This document shows, one piece after another, positions 44,526 through 50,685 of a DNA stretch of 50,685 nucleotides. The stretch covers positions 1-50,685 of the forward strand of contig JAKVCT010000007.1 in NCBI GenBank assembly GCA_022448995.1. The letters are read 5' to 3'. Position 1 is the stretch's first letter. Every line of letters begins with the position of its first letter. The notes beneath the pieces were generated by a model. The model ran no database searches. It had not been told where the DNA came from and saw nothing but the letters and a program-made list of their open reading frames with translations. This DNA is from Saprospiraceae bacterium (GTDB lineage: Bacteria; Bacteroidota; Bacteroidia; Chitinophagales; Saprospiraceae). Position numbers and translations under genes: made by a program.

Positions 44526-45737
44526 ATGATGTACTGGATTTCGATATCAGTTATTCTTTTTTTCCTATTGGGTTGCAATAAGGTTAACGAAGACTGTAAT
44601 GCTAATGTGTATCCAAATGCTCCAGAATTAGAATGGCATACTGAGGCTAGTGGGAGTGGAGAGGAAGCACATGGACATTTTATCATGACCTGTTCAGATG
44701 GTGGATATCTTCAAATTGGAGAAACTGGTTTTATTCCTAATTCTGCTAAGGTTTTAGTTGTCAAAACAAATAATTTGGGGAGTGTAGTTTGGCAAAAGGA
44801 GTTCTCAAGTGGTGGACACAATTTGGGGAATTCTGCTATTGAAGCATCCGATGGTTATATCATCTGTGGAGCACTCAATGAGAATAGTACACTTATCAAG
44901 TTAGATAAAAATAGTGGGAATGAAATTTTTAATCAGTCTGTAGATAATGGTGGGAGTGATGCTTTTGAACATCTAGCGTTGTCTACTACAGGTATGATTG
45001 CTGTCGGCTACATCAATGCCAATGATATTACAAATACCTTTTATACAGAAGGAGAAGCTTACCTTACCTTTTTAGATTCCAATGGGCTGAAGCTAAACGG
45101 ACTTAGTCTTAATAACTTCATGTCTCATGCTTATCGAATTCAATCTTACAATGAGTATTTTTTTATTGCTGGTCTTACTGAAGATGCTAGCGAGTTTGCT
45201 CTTATTAAAATAGATAATCAAGGAAACGTCATCTGGAACAAAACATTTGGAGGTACAAAATCTGATCATTGTTTTGGAATGGATATTAGTGACAATGGTT
45301 ATATTTTTCTAACTGGTCATACACTTTCTGGAACAGTCAATTGGGATACTTACACAATGAAAATTGATCCTAATGGAGAGCTAGTCTGGGAAGCAAAAGC
45401 TGGTAATCCAAGAGGGTTTGCTCCTGAGTTTATTCACGATGAAGCTTGGGGCTTGAAATGCACAGCTGATGGAGGATGTATAATTGTGGCTGGAACAGGG
45501 GATGAGTATGGTCAATATAAAAGGCGTTGTGGAAATAATGGAGATGATTCGAATACCTGGCATGTTTATTTAATCAAATTTGATTCGAATGGATCTATTG
45601 AATGGGAGAAAACTTATGGAGGAGGTGAAGGCTTAGATTGGGCTGGTGAGGATATTGACCTTACTGCTGATGGTGGTGCTATAGTTGCTGTTGACAATGG
45701 TCAGTTTGGATTCTTAAAAATTAAACCTTTTCAGTAG
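44526..45737 (+). CDS. Propeller-like lipoprotein, unknown function
   Basis: 403 aa. The N-terminus (MMYWISISVILFFLLGC) is a lipoprotein signal with lipobox LLGC, Cys17 lipidated. The remainder shows repeated blades of about 50-60 residues: VVKTNNLGSVVWQKEF, LIKIDNQGNVIWNKTFGG, TMKIDPNGELVWEAK and LIKFDSNGSIEWEKTYGG, each with a preceding D-GGYI.. turn. This resembles secreted PQQ/delta-60-type propellers of Bacteroidota. The blade count is roughly six. Cysteines are few apart from two pairs in the C-terminal half. Probably outer-membrane or surface-anchored; ligand unknown. Confidence 0.72.
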   Translation: MMYWISISVILFFLLGCNKVNEDCNANVYPNAPELEWHTEASGSGEEAHGHFIMTCSDGGYLQIGETGFIPNSAKVLVVKTNNLGSVVWQKEFSSGGHNLGNSAIEASDGYIICGALNENSTLIKLDKNSGNEIFNQSVDNGGSDAFEHLALSTTGMIAVGYINANDITNTFYTEGEAYLTFLDSNGLKLNGLSLNNFMSHAYRIQSYNEYFFIAGLTEDASEFALIKIDNQGNVIWNKTFGGTKSDHCFGMDISDNGYIFLTGHTLSGTVNWDTYTMKIDPNGELVWEAKAGNPRGFAPEFIHDEAWGLKCTADGGCIIVAGTGDEYGQYKRRCGNNGDDSNTWHVYLIKFDSNGSIEWEKTYGGGEGLDWAGEDIDLTADGGAIVAVDNGQFGFLKIKPFQ

Positions 45738-45968
45738 ACTGGATAATTGACCGTGCATTAGTTGTTCTCAAAATAGCCTAAGAATATGTTTGAGAACATT
45801 TGACGAATTAATTAACTTTGCATTGACCTAAAGGCTCATCTTTTGACTCAGATTGATTTATGGGTCAAAATGATTGGTAGCCTATTTTCTTAAACAACTT
45901 CAATGAAGACAAGTATGTTCAATGTTAGATAATTACTTGAAATTGGAGACTGCCTTTTGCTGAAAAAT

Positions 45969-47108
45969 ATGTTAAAAACAATGAATATCTCTATGGTAGA
46001 TTTGCGTAAGCAATATCTAAATATACAGGACGAACTTGACCAAGCTGTTTTAGAATGCATTCGTTCTACAGCTTATATTAATGGTCCAAAAGTAAAGGCA
46101 TTTCAAGCAAATCTAGAAAGTTATTTGGGGGTAAAACATGTGATTCCTTGTGCAAATGGAACAGATGCTTTACAAGTTGCGCTCATGGCACTGGGATTGA
46201 AAGCTGGAGATGAGGTGATTGTACCAACCTTTACTTATGTAGCTACTGCTGAGGTGATTGGTTTATTAGGGTTAACACCGATCATGGTGGATGTGGATAA
46301 GGATACATTCAATGTAACAGCAGAGTTGATAGAAGAAGTAATTACACCCAAAACGAAAGCTATTGTACCTGTGAATTTATTCGGACAAAGTGCAGATATT
46401 GAATCAATCATGGAGTTGGCTGATAAATATGGGCTACATGTAATAGAGGATAATGCACAGGCAATTGGTGCAGACTATACCCTAAAAAATGGTCAGCAAC
46501 AAAAAGCAGGAACGATTGGACATATTGGTTGTACCTCTTTTTATCCTTCCAAAAATTTAGGTGCTTATGGAGATGGTGGTGCAATGTTTACTAATGATGA
46601 TGATTTAGCTGCTAAATTACGCAAAACAGCTAATCACGGACAGAGCAAGCGTTATTATCATGATTGTATTGGTGTGAATTCGCGTTTGGATGCAGTACAG
46701 GCAGCTATTTTGGATATCAAGTTGAAGTATTTGGATGATTATGCTGAGGCTCGTCAAGCAGTTGCTGCACATTATGATCAAGCTTTCGCTAATATTGATG
46801 CCTTACAGATTCCTGTTCGTCAGGCGAATTCTACACATGTATTTCATCAGTATACTTTACAGGTCTTGAATGGGAAGCGTGATGAGCTGAAAGCTTATTT
46901 ACAAGAGCATAATATTCCAAGTATGGTTTATTATCCTGTACCTTTGAATGAGCAAGAAGCGTTCAAAGCTATACTTACTCAACCAAACTTGTCTTTTCCT
47001 GTAACAGAGAAACTGTGCAAAACGGTAATTTCTTTACCAATTCATACTGAAATGGATAAGGAACAGCTAGAATATATTACAACGAAGGTAGTCGAGTTTT
47101 TTAAATAG
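45969..47108 (+). CDS. DegT/DnrJ/EryC1/StrS family aminotransferase
   Basis: 379 aa from ATG 45969; the frame could also start at TTG 45957 or ATG 45981. PLP enzyme of the sugar-aminotransferase (type VI) class. Key features: PCANGTDALQ, YVATAEVI, the VIEDNAQAIGA loop, and the PLP Lys195 in FYPSKNLGAYGDGGA. These enzymes transaminate nucleotide-linked keto sugars (for example to amino sugars for surface glycans) using glutamate. The exact substrate is not readable, but sequence length and ordering match WbpE/FdtB/WecE relatives. No other sugar-nucleotide gene is adjacent, so it is not inside a visible glycan cluster. Confidence 0.9.
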   Translation: MLKTMNISMVDLRKQYLNIQDELDQAVLECIRSTAYINGPKVKAFQANLESYLGVKHVIPCANGTDALQVALMALGLKAGDEVIVPTFTYVATAEVIGLLGLTPIMVDVDKDTFNVTAELIEEVITPKTKAIVPVNLFGQSADIESIMELADKYGLHVIEDNAQAIGADYTLKNGQQQKAGTIGHIGCTSFYPSKNLGAYGDGGAMFTNDDDLAAKLRKTANHGQSKRYYHDCIGVNSRLDAVQAAILDIKLKYLDDYAEARQAVAAHYDQAFANIDALQIPVRQANSTHVFHQYTLQVLNGKRDELKAYLQEHNIPSMVYYPVPLNEQEAFKAILTQPNLSFPVTEKLCKTVISLPIHTEMDKEQLEYITTKVVEFFK

Positions 47109-47110
47109 TT

Positions 47111-47153
47111 ACTAGAAACCTCGCAGGTTTCTAAAACCTGCGAGGTTTCTAGT
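47111..47153. terminator. Long palindrome (AAACCTCG core), bidirectional terminator
   Basis: ACTAGAAACCTCGCAGGTTT (47111-47130) and its exact complement (47134-47153) surround a CTA loop. It fills the 48-bp space between the convergent aminotransferase (stop 47108) and DPP-IV (stop 47157) genes, with little room for anything else. Same core family as 14097-14152. Confidence 0.85.
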
Positions 47154-47156
47154 ATT

Positions 47157-49304
47157 TTAAAGATTATCCTTAATAAAGTTCGTCATCTTATTGTACAAGT
47201 GTGATCGGGTATATCCCCCATAGATACCATGATTCTTATTAGGATAGAAGGCCTGGTCAAATGGGATATTATACTTCACCAAAGCATTTGCCATTTCTAC
47301 AGCGTGCTGAAAATGCACATTATCATCTGCCATTCCATGCACCAATAGATATTTTCCACGGATAGATTTAGCAAAATTAATAGGAGAGTTATCCTCATAA
47401 CCACTATTGTTTTCTTGAGGGGTTCTCATATAACGCTCTGTATAGATTGTATCATACCATTTCCAGTTCGTTACAGGAGCAACAGCAATTGCCATTTTGA
47501 AAAAGTCTGCGCCTTTTGCCAAACAACTTGTCGATAAATAGCCCCCAAAACTCCATCCAAAAATCCCAATACGCTCAGCATCCACATAATCCAAACTACC
47601 CAAGTATTTAGCTACATTAATTTGATCAATTGTCTCGTATTTACCAAGTTCCATGTAGGTAGCTTTACGAAAAGCTTCACCACGTGCATCTGTTCCTCTA
47701 TTATCTACCGAAACGACTATATAACCTTCTTGTGCCAACATTTGATACCACATAGGATTACCATTATCCCAGCGATTCAAAACCGTTTGTCTACCTGGAC
47801 CTCCATAGACTGTCATAAATACAGGATACTGTTTTTTAGGATCAAAATCCTGCGGTTTTAACATCCAACCGTTCAACTCAATATCATTATCTGTTTTCAC
47901 CTTAAAGAACTCATATTCACTCAAATTATAGGTAGTCAAGAGTTGTTTTAAGTTGTTATTATCTTCAATAACACGAACCACATCATTACTTTCTGTTTTG
48001 TATATGACATGAGTAGGAGGGACACCAATACTAGAGTGCTTATTGATATAATAATCAAAGGTGCTACTGAACTGTGCCGTATTATAACCAGCTTCCTTAC
48101 TCAATTTTACCATATCACCACCATCCAGACTTACATAGTAAATCTCACGTTCTGTTGGGCTGGTTGCTGCTGCTTGGAAATATACACGCTTGCGTTTCTT
48201 GTCCACACCATAGAAGGTAATCACATCAAATTCGCCCTTTGTTAACTGCTTCACTTGCTTTCCCTTCATATTATATAGATAAATATGCTGATAACCATCC
48301 ATATCACTTGTCCACACAAATTGTTCACCTTCCAAGAAGGTCAGATTATCATTAATATCAATAAAATACTCATTTTTTTCACTCAACAACGTTTTTACTT
48401 TACCAGACTTGCTATTCACCAACAATAAATCCAATTCACTTTGGTGGCGATTCATTCGTGTTACACACAACTGATTATCAGGAGTCCATACAATACGAGG
48501 AAGATACTGCTCTGCTTTTCCTTTAATTTTGGCTTCTATGGTTTCTTTGCTATCTAGATCATAAATCCAAACAGAAACCGTTGCATTCGTTTCACCTGCT
48601 TTTGGATATTTGAAGGTTGATCCTTGAGGATACAAAGCATTCATATAATAGAACATGGTAAACTCAGGTACTGCAGTTTCGTCAAAACGGATAAATGCAA
48701 TTTTCTTACCATCAGGAGACCATTCAAAAGCGCGACTTATCGCAAATTCTTCTTCATACACCCAGTCTGTTGCTCCATTGATGATCAAATTTTCTTTACC
48801 ATCTCTTGTAATCTGAACTTCCTTATCTGTTTTCAAATCTCTGTAGAAGATATTGTTCTGACGTACAAAGGCAACTTTATCTGCAGACTTATTCAAGGTT
48901 GCATAACGCTGTTTTCCTTTATCAGAAACTTTCTTTAGGTTTTTACCTTTCACATCCCAAACATAGAAATTAGCTTTGTAGGAATAACGATAAATTTTTT
49001 CTGCATCTGTCTCCAATAAGATTTTGCTCTCATCATTACTAAATGTATAGCCACCTACATCGATGTTTTCCTGTTTAGGATACAAAACTTGAGTCTCTTT
49101 TCCTGTAGAAAGAGCATATTCTACAATACCTTTTGCTTTGTCTATGCGAGAATAATGCGCTCCACTATTCATGAAGTTAAAGCCAGGAACAGGGCGTGCC
49201 CAAAAACGATATTCTTCCCAAATTTGTTGGATATTAATTTTATTATCTTGAGCAAAGGCTACAAGTGGAAGGAACAAACTAAAATAAATGAGAATAGTTT
49301 TCAT
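47157..49304 (-). CDS. Dipeptidyl peptidase IV (S9B family), secreted
   Basis: 715 aa. The signal peptide (1-18, ending AFAQ) puts it in the periplasm or outside. N-terminal eight-bladed propeller region (about 40-460) contains the S9B motif DWVYEEEF. The alpha/beta-hydrolase domain carries the triad Ser585 in GWSFGGY, Asp660 in HGMADDNVH and His692 in NHG; spacing matches the family. DPP-IV removes N-terminal X-Pro or X-Ala dipeptides and helps digest peptides. Length is normal. It has its own terminator shared with the convergent gene, and its 5' side faces an 890-bp non-coding stretch. Confidence 0.93.
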   Translation of the reverse strand: MKTILIYFSLFLPLVAFAQDNKINIQQIWEEYRFWARPVPGFNFMNSGAHYSRIDKAKGIVEYALSTGKETQVLYPKQENIDVGGYTFSNDESKILLETDAEKIYRYSYKANFYVWDVKGKNLKKVSDKGKQRYATLNKSADKVAFVRQNNIFYRDLKTDKEVQITRDGKENLIINGATDWVYEEEFAISRAFEWSPDGKKIAFIRFDETAVPEFTMFYYMNALYPQGSTFKYPKAGETNATVSVWIYDLDSKETIEAKIKGKAEQYLPRIVWTPDNQLCVTRMNRHQSELDLLLVNSKSGKVKTLLSEKNEYFIDINDNLTFLEGEQFVWTSDMDGYQHIYLYNMKGKQVKQLTKGEFDVITFYGVDKKRKRVYFQAAATSPTEREIYYVSLDGGDMVKLSKEAGYNTAQFSSTFDYYINKHSSIGVPPTHVIYKTESNDVVRVIEDNNNLKQLLTTYNLSEYEFFKVKTDNDIELNGWMLKPQDFDPKKQYPVFMTVYGGPGRQTVLNRWDNGNPMWYQMLAQEGYIVVSVDNRGTDARGEAFRKATYMELGKYETIDQINVAKYLGSLDYVDAERIGIFGWSFGGYLSTSCLAKGADFFKMAIAVAPVTNWKWYDTIYTERYMRTPQENNSGYEDNSPINFAKSIRGKYLLVHGMADDNVHFQHAVEMANALVKYNIPFDQAFYPNKNHGIYGGYTRSHLYNKMTNFIKDNL

Positions 49305-50194
49305 ACTTATATTAACTTTAGGTTAAATCAAATTTTTATACTATCTTAGAAATCGTTTTAGAAAAAACCCCAATTCAAACTAGAACATATCTAGAAAAGT
49401 TTATCAAGTTCCTGCACGAAATTTGAGAAATCTTCCCAAAAACATTGACATAAAATATCAGGTTATGCCTTTCTTGCAAGAAATTGATTTTGACAAAAAT
49501 CAAATTGCAAAGAAGAAGTTTTTCTTTTTTAGCTGAAAGTCCAAAGGATTCAGCGAAGCTAAAAATAAGAAACTAAATACTGTAATTCTATTCATGCAAA
49601 TTGAATTTCAAGCCAAAAAAGAAACAAGCCCTAGAGTAATGACTACTAAGTTTGGGGCTAAGGTCTTGAAAATAATGTATAAGCAGTAGTTTACCAAATA
49701 TCTATGTGGATTGCATTTTATTTTTAGTTGAAAACTCAAACACATCACACATTCCAAACTCATCACACATCCACAAAAAAATCTATTATCTAAGATCTTG
49801 ATTAAAGTAAAAGTGTTGTTTATTTGATTATATGATTGCTTTTTTGCAGTTTTATAACTTATTTGATGGCGCTAATTATTTCTTATGTGCGCTTTGTTGA
49901 ATAAAATATTCTAATTTTTAGTCTTACATACGGGTTGTTTTATCTCTTGTTAAGATTAGTTATATTTTAGTTTATTTTGTTGATAAATAGTGTTTTATAG
50001 TGCATTGTTTGCTTTGTAAAACTAATAAATAAATAAAATAAGGTATTAGATTTATCATTTAAAAGTTTAATTTGGAGGAGTTAAAAATATAGTTTACTTT
50101 TTTTGTTATTATATTGCTTTTTTTATAATCTTAAAAGTTATATTTTACCTTCTTTTAATCTCTCAAATCATTTAAAAACTTTAAATTTTCAACT
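49305..50194. other. Long non-coding stretch between divergent genes
   Basis: 890 bp with no supported ORF. It contains a repeat fragment of the CTTCG type near 49531-49565 (CCAAAGGATTCAGCGAAGCT) and is very AT-rich in the second half. A purine-rich GGAGGAG at about 50073 lies over 110 bp before the downstream ATG, so it is not an RBS for it. The promoters of DPP-IV and of the 50195 gene should both be here. Confidence 0.45.
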
Positions 50195-50685
50195 ATGACA
50201 AAAATTCACGCATTATGGCTTGTCTTGCTTTGTGTCTGTTGCTATACACAAAACTCGCAAGCTCAGATCCTTTACTCAGAGGATTTTCAAGGTGGAACGA
50301 TGCCCACGAATATCACCCTCATTGATAATGATGGGCTTGTACCTAATGCAGCTGTAAATTACATGACAGATGCATGGATAGTTGCAGCCAATGCGGATGG
50401 TAATCTTACAGCATTGAGTAACTCTTGGTATACCCCTGTAGGTACATCAGATGACTGGATGAGTACTCCACTAATACCAGGTATTACAGCTACTACTGAA
50501 CTACGTTGGGCAGGAAGAGCTCGTGATCCTGGTTTTCCTGATGGTTATGAGGTTCGTGTTAGTACAACAACTCCTACAGTTGCTGGTTTCCTAGCAAATC
50601 CTGCCTTATTTACAATAGCAGCAGAAAGTACCACAAGAACAGATCGGTCTGCTAGTTTAGCTGCTTATGCAGGACAAAGTATTTA
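50195..50685 (+). CDS. Secreted protein with choice-of-anchor-J-like domain (partial, 5' end only)
   Basis: 163 codons visible, open at the window edge. Signal peptide (1-24: MTKIHALWLVLLCVCCYTQ then NSQAQ), then ILYSEDFQGGTMPTNITLID, typical of the start of a cleaved-adhesin/choice-of-anchor-J domain in Bacteroidota secreted proteins. WSSP-like blade text includes DAWIVA and a DDWMSTPLIPG turn, followed by YEVRVSTTTPT. Such proteins are usually long and end in a T9SS sorting domain, but the end is not seen here. ATG 50195 gives a proper signal peptide and is the only sensible start. Confidence 0.8.
   Translation, partial: MTKIHALWLVLLCVCCYTQNSQAQILYSEDFQGGTMPTNITLIDNDGLVPNAAVNYMTDAWIVAANADGNLTALSNSWYTPVGTSDDWMSTPLIPGITATTELRWAGRARDPGFPDGYEVRVSTTTPTVAGFLANPALFTIAAESTTRTDRSASLAAYAGQSI

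Noticed and set aside
45957..45968. TTG start for the aminotransferase
   Set aside because: ATG codons follow at 45969 and 45981 in frame and give the normal family length.

Overview
The window looks like a chromosomal segment of an AT-rich Bacteroidota. I lean towards a Saprospiria-type marine gliding bacterium (Aureispira/Saprospira-like), but that is an inference from gene content, not a marker-gene result. Supporting signs are many short signal peptides ending in AQ, lipoproteins with a CGS/CN start, WG-repeat and CHAT proteins, a Roco protein, a secreted DPP-IV, DUF4296 and a probable T9SS-type secreted protein. There are no rRNA genes, CRISPR arrays, phage genes or intact transposases. 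One tRNA gene (Leu, UAG) is present.

Layout. 1-3612 (-): most of a very large outer-membrane protein joining a pseudo-peptidase domain, a TolB-like propeller and an Omp85-type barrel; its C-terminus lies outside the window. 4393-6116 (+): two-gene operon, MBL-fold hydrolase and thiL. 6117-6947: degraded intergenic stretch with a gene remnant. 6948-8316 (+): a small membrane protein and a fatty-acid-hydroxylase/sterol-desaturase family enzyme. 8313-12203 (-): DUF4296 lipoprotein and a TPR-CHAT protease with a signal peptide and a C-terminal anchor. 12826-17745 (-): small unknown protein, rlmH, 3-hydroxybutyryl-CoA dehydrogenase, unknown secreted protein, trigger factor. Then tRNA-Leu and an LRR-Roc-COR-CHAT protein (18089-21751).

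21938-31801: GT-C glycosyltransferase-like protein, a membrane-anchored Ser/Thr kinase with a long coiled coil (+), an SR-rich lipoprotein with a DUF4178-like protein, a DUF819 permease-like protein, a serine hydrolase with TPRs, and a small four-repeat (beta-flower-like) protein. 32019-40680 (-): a giant WG-repeat protein, a lipoprotein, a two-component-type propeller without a kinase, and a probable toxin-tip/immunity remnant. 41223-44242 (+): COG0523 GTPase, a flavin oxidoreductase with a Cys-rich tail and a small membrane protein, possibly a metal-responsive cluster. 44526-47108 (+): propeller-like lipoprotein and a DegT-family aminotransferase. 47157-49304 (-): DPP-IV. 50195-end (+): start of a large secreted protein.

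Housekeeping genes (thiL, rlmH, tig, tRNA-Leu, hbd) are scattered among cell-envelope and signalling genes, so this is not a single island. The most interesting protein is the Roc-COR-CHAT fusion, a self-contained candidate sensor-switch-protease. The intergenic DNA is unusual: it holds a modular dispersed repeat family in both orientations, a 194-bp palindromic MITE-like element, and long palindromes built on the core AAACCTCG-CGAGGTTT.

All alignments and residue counts were made by hand. Domain names rest on motif recognition, not database searches.
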